Shown one piece after another: positions 18,524-26,999 of a stretch of DNA of 64,000 nt. The DNA is from G963665495 sp963665495 (GTDB taxonomy: Bacteria > Desulfobacterota > Desulfovibrionia > Desulfovibrionales > Desulfovibrionaceae): positions 434,001 to 498,000 of the forward strand of contig OY762289.1 of NCBI GenBank assembly GCA_963665495.1. Direction: 5' to 3'. Below the pieces are notes generated by a model. The model saw only the letters and a list, made by a program, of their open reading frames with translations, did not search any database and had not been told where the DNA came from. Each line of letters begins with the position of its first letter. Position 1 is the first letter of the stretch. Made by a program: the position numbers and the translations under genes.

Positions 18524-20614
18524 TTACGCGTTAGTCAGCTCCTCGATAACATTTTGAAGATCGTCTGCGAGGCGGGAGAGTTCCTTGACGGCGCTTGAAG
18601 ACGCCTCCATTGCCTGTGAGGTTTCCATGGCAATGCGGTTTACCTCTTCCGTGTTGCGGTTGATTTCCTCGGAGGAAGAAGACTGTTCCTCGGCAGCGGT
18701 GGCAATGGCCCTGACCTGGTCGGCCGTGGATTCCACCGTGGCCACGATGGAGGTCAACGCTTTGCCAGCCTCGGCAGCGTAGTCCGTGCTTTTACCCACC
18801 ATAGCGGACGCTTTTTCCATGTCCTGAATGCTGTGCTTGGTGCCGGACTGAATGGCTGCGACGGCTTCGCCCACTTCCTTGGTGGCGCTCATGGTTTTTT
18901 CCGCGAGCTTGCGGACTTCGTCCGCCACCACGGCAAAGCCGCGTCCCGCCTCTCCGGCGCGTGCGGCTTCGATGGCTGCGTTCAGTGCAAGCAGGTTGGT
19001 CTGGTCGGCGATGTCGGAAATGACGTTGAGAATCTGGCCGATGCCTTCCGCCCTTGTGCCCAGCGAACTGATGCCCTCGGCCATTTGTTTCGCCGCTTTG
19101 TCCACTTCACTGATGCTTGAAATAACGGAACTGACGATGACGCCGCCGGAGTCGGCCTGGTTTCGCGCGTTGTCGGCGCTCTCAGCCGCCCGTGAGGCGT
19201 TCTGGGCCACTTCGAAAACTGAGGCATTCATCTGCTCCATGGCCGTGGCGGCTTCACTGGTGCGCTCGCGCTGCAGGTCCGCTCCGGTTTTGGATTGTCC
19301 CACCTGTGCGGAAAGTTCCTGGCTGGCATTGGTCACCTGGGCAACTATCTGCTCCAGGTGCTGTGCCGCCTGCAGCATGCCTTCGCGTTTGGCATTTTCA
19401 GCCTGTTTTTTAGATGCCTCAGCTTCTTCCAGCGCTTCGTTGGCAAGCTGGCTCTGTTCTTCTGCTTCACGGCTTTTTTCCTCGGCGGAGTTGAGATGTA
19501 CGACGAGTTCGGAAACCATGTTCTTCAAAGCCTGCTGCAAACTGAGCAGCTCGCCGGAAAAATGCGTTTCATCCGGGATCGCGTTGTAATCTCCGCGGGA
19601 AACGGATTGAGCGGCGGTCACCAGCATCCGGATGGGGGTGGCAATGGTCCTGGCCACCAGCCAGCCCACCAGACAAAGCACCAGGGCAATGCCCACGCCC
19701 AGCAGCAAGGTGCTTTGCACCGTGCGGTACGCGGCTTCCATGACTTCGGATTTGTCGATCAGCAAGGCCAGTTTCCAGCCCAGTGCCGGGGAGGTATATA
19801 CGCGGACAAATTTCTCCACGCCGTCTATTTTGAGCGTACGAACCTCATTGCTCATATTTTCCAGGGAATCCAGGCCCGCATCGCTGAGGCTGGAAGCTTT
19901 TTTGAAAAGAAACTCTTTGTGAGTCGGGTCCGAAAGGATCGTGCTGTCCGCCTCCATCAGCATGACGTAACCGGTGTTGCCGATTTTTATGTTGCGGATA
20001 ACATCGGTGAGCGTGGACAGCTCGATGTCGATGCCGATAACGCCGATCAGCTTTGAATTCTCATAGATTTTTGCAGTAACCGTGCTGACCGGATCGCCTG
20101 TGGAGGATTGATAGGCTTTGCTGAAAGAAGTGTCCTTGGATGCGGCGACAGCCTCTTTGTACCAGGGCCTGGCGCGCGGGTCGTAACCTTTGGGCAGAGT
20201 GGATACCGGATTCTGGTTGAATCCGCCGTCTTCAAATCCCGTGTAGACATAAGAATAAGAGGGGTGGGTTTTCATTACCCTGCCAAAAAAATCATAGGCC
20301 TGTTTAGATACGTCACTGAGTGTCTTTACATCAATGATCTCAATGCTCTTGTCCAGGGTCAGGTTGGGGGTGTTGCCAAGTGATTCCCGTACCGCTGGAT
20401 TAAGAGAAATGAATTCGGCGTTATACATTGTCTGCTGCATAAAATCCGTCACGTAGTTGTCGACCTGAAGCAGTTCATTGAGTGACGATTGCAGAAAAGA
20501 TTCTTCTGCCATGTCAGTTAGTTTGACGAAAGAAACAGCAGAAAGCCCTCCGGCGCACAACAGGACGACTGAAAGAACAAGGAGAACAATCTTGTTTTTG
20601 ATGTTAAGTCTCAC
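18524..20614 (-). CDS. Methyl-accepting chemotaxis protein with dCache sensor
   Basis: This 696-residue receptor has a membrane segment near the N terminus (about 7-29), a periplasmic double-Cache domain (ARPWYKEAVAASKDTSFSKA, then KIYENSKLIGVIGIDIEL), a second membrane segment at about 305-325, HAMP and a long cytoplasmic methyl-accepting coiled coil. The signalling tip carries DQTNLLALNAAIEAARAGE, GFAVVADEVRKLAEK. It has no C-terminal CheR-binding pentapeptide. The GTG start is backed by GGGAGG. The dCache type often binds amino acids or organic acids; the ligand is unknown. Its sequence tip is like that of the three receptors at 55-63 kb, but the sensor part differs. Confidence 0.92.
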   Translation of the reverse strand: MRLNIKNKIVLLVLSVVLLCAGGLSAVSFVKLTDMAEESFLQSSLNELLQVDNYVTDFMQQTMYNAEFISLNPAVRESLGNTPNLTLDKSIEIIDVKTLSDVSKQAYDFFGRVMKTHPSYSYVYTGFEDGGFNQNPVSTLPKGYDPRARPWYKEAVAASKDTSFSKAYQSSTGDPVSTVTAKIYENSKLIGVIGIDIELSTLTDVIRNIKIGNTGYVMLMEADSTILSDPTHKEFLFKKASSLSDAGLDSLENMSNEVRTLKIDGVEKFVRVYTSPALGWKLALLIDKSEVMEAAYRTVQSTLLLGVGIALVLCLVGWLVARTIATPIRMLVTAAQSVSRGDYNAIPDETHFSGELLSLQQALKNMVSELVVHLNSAEEKSREAEEQSQLANEALEEAEASKKQAENAKREGMLQAAQHLEQIVAQVTNASQELSAQVGQSKTGADLQRERTSEAATAMEQMNASVFEVAQNASRAAESADNARNQADSGGVIVSSVISSISEVDKAAKQMAEGISSLGTRAEGIGQILNVISDIADQTNLLALNAAIEAARAGEAGRGFAVVADEVRKLAEKTMSATKEVGEAVAAIQSGTKHSIQDMEKASAMVGKSTDYAAEAGKALTSIVATVESTADQVRAIATAAEEQSSSSEEINRNTEEVNRIAMETSQAMEASSSAVKELSRLADDLQNVIEELTNA

Positions 20615-20838
20615 AACATCCTCCCTTGTAACTGCATTATTAGTGAGTTAAAAAAGGCCCCATAGGAAATACAGATAGGTTTGATAGCGACTAAGAAACA
20701 TGCGAAACAAAATAGCATAACACGAGAATGTGACATTTTCGGTAAGAGAGTAAAAAATGTCTTTCTTGGAACGGAGCTGAAAACAGTTGAAAAAGTTTTC
20801 AGCGATGAACATGAAATAACGGATATAAAAAACGGCGG

Positions 20839-20868
20839 GGGAAGGCATGGGGTGAACAGTGCCTTCCC
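20839..20868 (-). terminator. Probable terminator downstream of lon
   Basis: A perfect 9-bp stem (GGGAAGGCA/TGCCTTCCC) with a 12-base loop, followed on the minus strand after a few bases by six T. It lies about 130 bp past the stop of the lon-like gene. Confidence 0.5.
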
Positions 20869-20892
20869 AGGGAACGACTATTCGATTTTAAT

Positions 20893-20911
20893 ATTGATAA
20901 TCACTATCAAT
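20893..20911. promoter_or_regulatory. Fur-box-like palindrome
   Basis: The 19-bp sequence ATTGATAATCACTATCAAT has perfect 7-bp arms and closely follows the Fur consensus (TGATAAT-like half sites). It lies between the 3' end of lon and the divergent-side control region of the chemoreceptor, about 280 bp upstream of the latter's start. A small open frame on the plus strand (20681-20989) runs across it but does not look like a gene. Confidence 0.45.
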
Positions 20912-20995
20912 GGCAAGGAAGTACAACATCTCGTATTGACTTGTCCAGATGAAAAACTGTCGGAAAAAAATAAGCAGCAATCCTTTTAGAGGAGC

Positions 20996-23020
20996 CTACC
21001 CGGCCTCCATAACCAGGTCGACCGCGGCGGCCGCGTCTTCAATGAATATGATCTCCGCTGCCTTGCGGACTTCTTCCTCCAGGGAGTTCACCTCGCTTTT
21101 ACAACGCGTGGGTAAGAGCACTGTCCGGACGCCCGCTTCCTGGGCGGCGAGGATTTTGTCGCGCAGGCCGCTGATGGGCAGTACGCGTCCGCTCAGGGTC
21201 AATTCGCCGCTCATGGCCACGTCTCGCCTGGCCGGGCGTCCGGTCATCAGCGAAACAAAAGCCATGGCAATGGTCAGTCCGGCAGAAGGGCCGTCCTTGG
21301 GAATGCTGCCTGAAGGGATGTGTACGTGGATGTCGGACTGTTCGAACAGGGTTTCGTCGATTCCGAACGATTCGGCATTGCTGCGGACGTAGCTCAGGGC
21401 GGTCTGGGCGGATTCCTTGAGGACGTCGCCCAGGGACCCAGTCATCAGTAGATTGCCTTTGCCGCGCATCCGGGCGGTTTCGATGAAGATGATGCAGCCG
21501 CCGGCCTCTGTCCAGACCAGGCCGGTGGTGACGCCGGCGATGTTGGCCTCCTGGGCTGCTTCGGAAACAAAGCGCGCCGGTCCGAGCAGTTCGCCAACGC
21601 TTTCAGGGGTTATGCTGACGGGCAGCTTGAATTCATTCTGCAAGGCGCGGCGGTTGATTTTGCGGCAGATGTTGCCGATTTCCCGCTCCAGTCCGCGCAA
21701 TCCGGCACCGCGGGTGTAGCCGCGGATCAGTGCGTCCATGGCCTGCGGTTCGAAGTGCACGTCTTCTTCCCCGCGGCCGTTGACGGTCAGCTGTCTGGGC
21801 AGCAGGTAATCCAGCCCGATACGCCTTTTTTCTCCGGGAGTGTAGCTGGGGAACGTGATTGTCTCCATCCGGTCCAGAAGGGGAGCAGGCAGTTTGTCCA
21901 GGGCATTGGCCGTGGTGATGAACATGACATTGGACAGGTCGAAGGGGATGTCCAGGTAGTAATCCAGAAAATGTTTGTTCTGTTCGGGGTCCAGCACTTC
22001 GAGCAGCACCGAACAAGGATCGCCGCGAAAGTCCTGGCCGATCTTGTCCACTTCGTCCAGCATGAATACGGGATTGTTGGCGTTGACCCGGCGGAGTTCA
22101 TTGATGATGCGTCCGGCCATGGAGCCGACGTAGGTCCGGCGATGGCCGCGCAGTTCGGCTTCGTCGCGCATGCCTGCCATGGAAAGCCGGATGAACTGTC
22201 GCTGCAGCGCGTTGGCCACAGAGCGGCCGATGGAGGTTTTTCCGGTTCCGGGAGGGCCCGTAAAGCACAGGATGGGTCCGTGCGACATGTGCACGTGCTG
22301 CTGCTTGCGGCGTACTTCCTTGACCGAACGCCTTAGAACGTCCAGGTTCAAAGGCTTGGGCAGGTAATGATGCGCGCCTTTTTGCATGGCGTTGACCGCG
22401 GTGTCCACCGTGGCATAACCCGTGACCAGGATGAAATCCACTGTGGGGTATAAGGTCTTGGCCTTGTCCAGCAGTTCCAGCCCGTTGACCTTGTCCATTT
22501 TTAGGTCCGTGATCACCAGGTCAATTTCCGTTTTCGACAGGATATCCAGAGCCTCCTGTCCGTTTGCCGCACCGAGCACCTCGCAGCTGTCCTTGCGCAG
22601 CGCGTAGGAAATGTTGTCACGGGCGATTTCCTCGTCATCCACCACCAGCACATGAAATTGCCGCAGGCTGCAGACAATACGTGTGGCCAGATATTCGAGC
22701 ACCCGCTCCTTGACCTGCATCAGGCCGTAATGCTCGTCGTTGAGGATTTTTTCCGCACGCGAGATGTCCAGATTGTCCACCGAGGCCATGTTCCAGGGTA
22801 ATGCGAGCAGAAATTCAAGATAATTCAAGCCAATAGAGTATTCGGCCACAGAAGGGTCGGTTTTCTCAAGCCTGGTCAGCTCCTTGTACGCCACGTCGCG
22901 CGCACGGGAGGGCAGGTCGGCTTCGGCTATGGATTTGCTCAGTCCGGTCAATCCGCCTTCTTCCACCGGAGGGGGGGGCGTGTCAGTGGGCTGGGCTTTG
23001 GTTTTTTTGGTGAAGATCAT
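20996..23020 (-). CDS. Lon-type ATP-dependent protease with an inserted response-regulator receiver domain
   Basis: The start at 23020 (MIFTKKTKAQPTD) has GAGG eight bases upstream; the open frame extends 15 codons further to a TTG. The 674-residue product starts with a short Lon N-terminal helical part (LEKTDPSVAEYSIGLNYLEFLLALPW), then a complete receiver domain (about 95-215) with VLVVDDEE, the phosphoacceptor Asp in VITDLKM and the Lys in HHYLPKPLN. The AAA+ module follows with Walker A GPPGTGKTSIGRS and Walker B VFMLDEVDKI. The protease domain has the catalytic Ser in KDGPSAGLTIAMAF and Lys in LRDKILAAQ. The usual large N-terminal substrate domain is missing. Proteolysis may thus be gated by phosphorylation. 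A sensor kinase partner is not adjacent; the pair at 14.3-17.1 kb is the nearest. Confidence 0.9.
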   Translation of the reverse strand: MIFTKKTKAQPTDTPPPPVEEGGLTGLSKSIAEADLPSRARDVAYKELTRLEKTDPSVAEYSIGLNYLEFLLALPWNMASVDNLDISRAEKILNDEHYGLMQVKERVLEYLATRIVCSLRQFHVLVVDDEEIARDNISYALRKDSCEVLGAANGQEALDILSKTEIDLVITDLKMDKVNGLELLDKAKTLYPTVDFILVTGYATVDTAVNAMQKGAHHYLPKPLNLDVLRRSVKEVRRKQQHVHMSHGPILCFTGPPGTGKTSIGRSVANALQRQFIRLSMAGMRDEAELRGHRRTYVGSMAGRIINELRRVNANNPVFMLDEVDKIGQDFRGDPCSVLLEVLDPEQNKHFLDYYLDIPFDLSNVMFITTANALDKLPAPLLDRMETITFPSYTPGEKRRIGLDYLLPRQLTVNGRGEEDVHFEPQAMDALIRGYTRGAGLRGLEREIGNICRKINRRALQNEFKLPVSITPESVGELLGPARFVSEAAQEANIAGVTTGLVWTEAGGCIIFIETARMRGKGNLLMTGSLGDVLKESAQTALSYVRSNAESFGIDETLFEQSDIHVHIPSGSIPKDGPSAGLTIAMAFVSLMTGRPARRDVAMSGELTLSGRVLPISGLRDKILAAQEAGVRTVLLPTRCKSEVNSLEEEVRKAAEIIFIEDAAAAVDLVMEAG

Positions 23021-23186
23021 TTGCATTTCCTCGCTGCTTGCTTCGGATGGAACATGATTGAGCAAGTCCTAACACAGAGCGCCGGATTGATCCATCAGAA
23101 CAGGTGTTGCTATTGGCAACGGCTGCACAAAATGCAACGCATGTTTATAATTATCTTAAAATAAAGTGTTTTTTATTTCACAAGAT

Positions 23187-23215
23187 AAATACCGCTGTAA
23201 TTTGCAACGGTATTT
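23187..23215. repeat. Inverted repeat upstream of the sigma-54-like promoter
   Basis: AAATACCG and CGGTATTT, perfect 8-bp arms 13 bases apart. It lies about 100 bp upstream of the -24/-12-like element at 23287, the usual distance of an enhancer site for a sigma-54 activator. It could also be an operator for the divergent lon-like gene. Confidence 0.4.
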
Positions 23216-23286
23216 CACGAGTGCTGTGAAAAGCAGAACATGCTGTTTTATTAATTAAATCAGTATGTTATCTAAAATGATCAGTC

Positions 23287-23302
23287 TGGCACGGAACTTG
23301 AT
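23287..23302 (+). promoter_or_regulatory. Sigma-54-like -24/-12 promoter
   Basis: TGGCACGGAACTTGAT matches the consensus TGGCAC-N5-TTGCW at all but the final GC dinucleotide position (GA here). It is 65 bp upstream of the start at 23367, in an AT-rich region, and no better sigma-70 element was seen. Confidence 0.5.
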
Positions 23303-23366
23303 ATACTAAAAGCGAAACCACATGGCATTGCACATTGTAACTCAAAACGAATTCTGGTGATGGAAC

Positions 23367-23876
23367 ATGATTAAAAAACTGGAATCTCTTGCAGCAGCGG
23401 TAGCCTTCGCAGAGGCTGGACTGCTGGACGAAGCAAAAGAGCTTGCCTGTGACATCGAAGTAGCCGCTAAGAGCCCGAATAGAAAGTTTCTTATAGTATC
23501 AGAAAACAGAATGATCAGTAAAAATCTTGTCACATATGCCATGCAACTGAGCGAACGTATGCAGTACGACATAGTTGCAACGCATGCCATCAATGAAAAG
23601 ATGGCATCCGGCTTGGCCGAGGGTGGCATGAAGCAGGCCGTGAACCGGCTGGCAAAGGATTTTCTGGCTCTCTACCGCGAACTGGCCGCCCACGCGCGGA
23701 TGATTGGGGTGGAATGCCATCATCTGCTCTCAAAGGGATCGGCCTACGCGGCCATAGAGAATGTTTACCATCACGTCGGGGGCGTTGAGTTCGCCATTGT
23801 CCAGGGGAGTTCCCCCTTAGGGCTGGGCGTCACGAGTAGTCTGCCTCTGTTCGTGTTCAAAGAAGACGGTCGGTGA
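23367..23876 (+). CDS. Small soluble protein with a possible Usp-like fold
   Basis: A 169-residue protein with no firm family. The first 25 residues form an amphipathic helix (KKLESLAAAVAFAEAGLLDE) that is echoed in the small protein at 23944. The rest has a pattern like universal stress proteins: a hydrophobic beta strand KFLIVSE, a helix with NLVTYAMQLSERM, then IVATHAIN, and at the end EFAIVQGSSPLG...SLPLFVFKE, where UspA proteins place their last strands. It is the first gene behind a sigma-54-like promoter and precedes an exporter and a tandem UspA gene, so a stress role is plausible but inferred. Confidence 0.55.
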   Translation: MIKKLESLAAAVAFAEAGLLDEAKELACDIEVAAKSPNRKFLIVSENRMISKNLVTYAMQLSERMQYDIVATHAINEKMASGLAEGGMKQAVNRLAKDFLALYRELAAHARMIGVECHHLLSKGSAYAAIENVYHHVGGVEFAIVQGSSPLGLGVTSSLPLFVFKEDGR

Positions 23877-23943
23877 CACCCGCGGAGCGCGTGCTCCTGA
23901 GGCGCTTGGAGACTGACAAACAACGAGCTTGGAGGGCGTAGTC

Positions 23944-24105
23944 ATGAAACGGTTTTTGGAGAAATTAGAGGCTTATTTTGCCGCAGCAGGCATGGCTGAT
24001 CACGGACAGTGGGATGAGGCTCTGCGGATTGTCAACGAAGTGGAAAACCCGCCGCAGGTTGTGAATCAGCGGCCAGCGGATACACGGCCAAGGATGCGCG
24101 CGTAG
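23944..24105 (+). CDS. Small protein (53 residues) sharing a helix with its upstream neighbour
   Basis: This short frame starts at an ATG with GGAGGG twelve bases upstream. The product begins MKRFLEKLEAYFAAAGMADH and continues QWDEALRIVNEVENPP. The spacing of Leu-Glu, Ala-Ala-Ala, Ala-Gly and Asp-Glu-Ala matches the N terminus of the 169-residue protein just before it (KKLESLAAAVAFAEAGLLDEA), suggesting a shared short helical module. It has no cysteine and no membrane segment. It is followed 37 bp later by the next gene of the same apparent operon. Confidence 0.65.
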   Translation: MKRFLEKLEAYFAAAGMADHGQWDEALRIVNEVENPPQVVNQRPADTRPRMRA

Positions 24106-24142
24106 CGTACGGTATCAACCCATTTAACCAAAGGAACCTAAG

Positions 24143-24448
24143 ATGACCATGATGCAGCTGAAAAAGAGAAAGGCGAAGGTGAATTCCTTGCTGTTCGGTA
24201 TACTCAGTGTCGCGCTTTATGCAGCGGTGTTCAGTTACGCAGATGAACTCATTTCCTTCATTGCCAAAGGCGGCGTACGCGCTGTGGTGCCGGTAGGAAT
24301 GGTATTCGTTTTCTCCTGGGTGCATGGATCCTTCGCCAGCAACGTCTGGACCGCCCTGGGAATTGAAGCGGCCAAAAAGTCGACTCAGAAGAAAGTGGAA
24401 AAGCCGGCTCAGAAAACTACAACAGCGCGCGCCACGGTGAACGCTTAA
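24143..24448 (+). CDS. Small two-pass membrane protein
   Basis: A 101-residue protein with a basic N terminus (LKKRKAK), two predicted membrane segments (about 15-33 and 44-65) and a Lys/Ala/Thr-rich cytoplasmic tail. AGGAA lies upstream of the ATG. It sits 27 bp before the TauE/SafE exporter gene, so an accessory role in that transporter is likely, but I do not recognise the family. Confidence 0.65.
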   Translation: MTMMQLKKRKAKVNSLLFGILSVALYAAVFSYADELISFIAKGGVRAVVPVGMVFVFSWVHGSFASNVWTALGIEAAKKSTQKKVEKPAQKTTTARATVNA

Positions 24449-24475
24449 GCTCTTTAGGGGTAAGGAGACAACGGT

Positions 24476-25540
24476 ATGGGTCACGATTTACTCGCAGAAA
24501 ATCTCAGGTTCATAGACCTGAGCCTGATTGGAATTTTGTTTCTCTTTTTCGTCGGATTTGTCGGCGGCCTGGTGAGCGGTTTTATCGGCTCCGGCGGCGC
24601 CTTCGTGCTCACCCCTGGCATGATGAGCCTTGGCGTTCCCGGTACTGTGGCGGTTGCCAGCAACATGTGTCACAAGTTCCCCAAAGCCCTGGTCGGCGCG
24701 CTCAAGCGTTACCGTTACGGGCAGGTGGATATCAAAATGGGCCTTATCATCGGCGTTTCGGCTGAGATCGGTGTCCAGATAGGTATCCAGATACAGAAAA
24801 TAATTTTGCAGATGTGGGGCCAGGCCGGTTCCAACCTCTACGTCAGCGTGGCCTTTGTTCTGGTCCTGGTGGGCGTGGGCGGCTTCGTCCTGCGCGACGC
24901 GCTGAAGATCAAGCGCGAGGGCGGCGAAGAAAAAGTCACCAATCTGGCCAAAAAGCTGCAGTCCATGGAAATCTGGCCCATGATCAACTGCAAGAGCAGC
25001 AACATCCGCATCTCCCTGTGGTTCACGGCTCCGGTCGGCCTGGGCGCAGGTCTTCTGGCAGCCACCATCGCGGTGGGCGGTTTCGCGGGCGTGCCCGGCA
25101 TGATCTACATCCTCGGTATGTCCAGCCTCATGGCTTCCGCCACCGAACTGGTCGTAGCCTTTGTCATGGGCCTCGGCGGCACCCTGGTCTGGGCTTTCTA
25201 CGGCCTGGTGGACATCCGCCTGACCCTGATCATCCTGGCCGGTTCGCTCTTCGGCGTACAGCTGGGCGCCATCGGCACCACTTACGTCAAAGATTACATG
25301 ATCAAATTCGTCATGGCCACCATCATGCTGATCGTAGCCGTCAGCCGCGGCTTGGCCATGCCTAAATACCTGACGCAGCTCGGTCTGATGAACATGGACG
25401 AAATGACCCTTTCCATTCTTTCCAAGGTCAGCTTCGGATTCATGTGCTTCGCCCTGATAGTCGGCGCGTTCATCATCCTCAAAAACATGGCGGTGGGCCT
25501 GCGTGCTGAAAAAATGGATGCCGCAAAGGCTGCAGCCTGA
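24476..25540 (+). CDS. TauE/SafE-family anion exporter
   Basis: A 354-residue protein with eight or so membrane segments and the two TauE/SafE repeats. The first half holds GLVSGFIGSGGAFVLTPGMM, the second GLLAATIAVGGFAGVPGMIY, both carrying the Gly-rich motif of the family. Members export sulfite, sulfonates or related organic anions. The central loop (about 140-175) is longer than usual and charged. AGGAG precedes the start. In a sulfate reducer, export of sulfite or a related sulfur anion is a reasonable guess. It lies between a small membrane protein and a UspA gene; the whole group may be a stress response unit. Confidence 0.85.
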   Translation: MGHDLLAENLRFIDLSLIGILFLFFVGFVGGLVSGFIGSGGAFVLTPGMMSLGVPGTVAVASNMCHKFPKALVGALKRYRYGQVDIKMGLIIGVSAEIGVQIGIQIQKIILQMWGQAGSNLYVSVAFVLVLVGVGGFVLRDALKIKREGGEEKVTNLAKKLQSMEIWPMINCKSSNIRISLWFTAPVGLGAGLLAATIAVGGFAGVPGMIYILGMSSLMASATELVVAFVMGLGGTLVWAFYGLVDIRLTLIILAGSLFGVQLGAIGTTYVKDYMIKFVMATIMLIVAVSRGLAMPKYLTQLGLMNMDEMTLSILSKVSFGFMCFALIVGAFIILKNMAVGLRAEKMDAAKAAA

Positions 25541-25601
25541 CGCTGAACATGCTATAAAGGGTTCGAAAAACATTTGCCAGTAGTTCGAACCTCCACAATT
25601 C

Positions 25602-25634
25602 GTACGCCGCTCCGCCCCAAACGGGGCGGCGTAC
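25602..25634. terminator. GC-rich hairpin between exporter and UspA genes
   Basis: GTACGCCGC pairs with GCGGCGTAC in part, with an inner CCCC/GGGG stem, followed by TTT. A second small inverted repeat (TTCGAA type) lies just upstream at 25561-25590. It may be a weak terminator or an mRNA processing site that sets different levels for the flanking genes. Confidence 0.45.
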
Positions 25635-25661
25635 TTTCCCGCAAGGCCAAAGGAGCGCGCC

Positions 25662-26516
25662 ATGTACCAGAAAATCATCCTTGCCGTAGATGCCGCCCCG
25701 GCTTCCCTGTACGCAGCCGAACAAGTTTTCAATCTTGCCGCATCCGAAGAAAGTGAAGTGATCATCGTCTCCGTGGTGCCCGCCTACCAGGGGGATCTGC
25801 GGATTCTTGGCGATGCGGCCATCCTCGACCAGGTGCGCGAGCCGTATGAAAAAGCGTTGGAAAAAGTCGCTGAAATGGCCGCCACCCGCGGCATACGTTG
25901 CCGTAGCGAGCTGCACGAAGGCGAGCCCTATGACGAAGTGCTTTCCCTGGCAGAACGTACGGGTGCGGATCTCATTGCAGTGGGAAAAAAAGAAAACCCC
26001 CTGATGGACCTGGTGCCCATCGGTTCCATGGCCTCGCGCGTCTTGCGGCTGAGCGAAATCGACGTGCTGGTGATTCCTCCCATGCGGCCCATCCGCCTGG
26101 AACGCGTCTTCCTGGCATACGACGGTTCGGGAGGCGCCAAGGCGGCCGCAGAAAAAGCCTTCGGACTGGCCATGCGCTACGGCTCGGTTCTGGCGGTGGG
26201 GACGATATACGAGCTTTCTCTGGAAGGTTTCGCCCGTTCGCCCGAATTGTCCACGGCCTTTTACAAGGAAGCGGAGAAGACTCAGAGCGAAGCCATAGCC
26301 CGTGCCGCCAAATTGGGCGTACGCCATGTGGTGCCCGTTATCGCGCATGGCGAACCGGTATACCGCGCTCTGGCAGAACAGGCCTCCAGGCAGGATTGCG
26401 GGCTCATCGTGATCGGATCAAAAGGCAAAACAAATTTCAGACGCATGCTGCTGGGCAGTGTGACCGAACGGGTCATTGCCGTGGGTGATTGCCCGGTGCT
26501 GGTGGTGAAATCATGA
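25662..26516 (+). CDS. Tandem universal stress protein (UspA x2)
   Basis: A 284-residue protein made of two UspA domains (about 1-145 and 146-284). The second has the full ATP-binding signature, GSKGKTNFRRMLLGSV, followed by VIAVGDCPVLVVK. The first is degenerate at that place (GKKENPLMDLVPIGS), so probably only one site binds nucleotide. AAGGAG lies ahead of the ATG. The following gene overlaps its stop codon. Such proteins help cells survive starvation or redox stress. Confidence 0.9.
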   Translation: MYQKIILAVDAAPASLYAAEQVFNLAASEESEVIIVSVVPAYQGDLRILGDAAILDQVREPYEKALEKVAEMAATRGIRCRSELHEGEPYDEVLSLAERTGADLIAVGKKENPLMDLVPIGSMASRVLRLSEIDVLVIPPMRPIRLERVFLAYDGSGGAKAAAEKAFGLAMRYGSVLAVGTIYELSLEGFARSPELSTAFYKEAEKTQSEAIARAAKLGVRHVVPVIAHGEPVYRALAEQASRQDCGLIVIGSKGKTNFRRMLLGSVTERVIAVGDCPVLVVKS

Positions 26517-26923
26517 GTCCGGACAGCAAAGACACAACAGACTTGAAGGACAGGCCGGATACGACGGACAACCCAGGAGAGGATACGGAAATGGAAGCAG
26601 TCGCTGATCAGCTTATGGAACAAGTGGAGATTCCCTTTGAAGCCCCCCGTTTTGTGGAAGAGGAAAGCGGCCGGGAACTTCTGGTGGACACCGATTCCCT
26701 GAATCCGGAGACCTTCGAACCGGGTGAAATCGTGGATGTGATCAAGCCCGGTAACAAGAAAGTCCATTATCGTGTGCTTAAAATCGAAGAAGCTGCAGAC
26801 GGCGGCAAAGCCACGGCCTACGTCAAAGAAGCGCCGCCCATCTACGGCAAGGCGCTGCTGCTGCTCCTGCTTCTGGCTCTGGCCTGGTTCGGTTTGGACA
26901 AACTTTTCGACTTTTTGTTTTAA
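26513..26923 (+). CDS. Small acidic protein with C-terminal membrane anchor
   Basis: The ATG at 26513 overlaps the UspA stop (ATGA). The 136-residue product is acidic over its first 100 residues and ends in one membrane segment (LLLLLLALAWFGLDKLF). The middle includes a beta-rich piece (FEPGEIVDVIKPGNKKVHYR). I do not recognise the family. Coupled translation suggests a role with the UspA protein at the membrane. Confidence 0.65.
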   Translation: MSPDSKDTTDLKDRPDTTDNPGEDTEMEAVADQLMEQVEIPFEAPRFVEEESGRELLVDTDSLNPETFEPGEIVDVIKPGNKKVHYRVLKIEEAADGGKATAYVKEAPPIYGKALLLLLLLALAWFGLDKLFDFLF

Positions 26924-26968
26924 AGCCTCCTCTATTTGTACCACATACCCCTTGACTCACCGCAACTC

Positions 26969-26999
26969 GCCAGGCCCCGCGCAATATGCGGGGCCTGGC
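26969..26999. repeat. Strong 12-bp hairpin after the UspA operon
   Basis: GCCAGGCCCCGC and GCGGGGCCTGGC pair perfectly across a 7-base loop. There is no T run on either side, so it is not a standard terminator but may stop decay or transcription with Rho. Confidence 0.5.

Noticed and set aside
20681..20989. Small plus-strand frame covering the Fur-like site
   Set aside because: No ribosome site, and it spans the probable lon terminator and the palindrome; more likely control DNA.
26969..26999. Terminator of the UspA operon
   Set aside because: The stem is perfect but there is no T run on either strand, so it is listed only as a hairpin.
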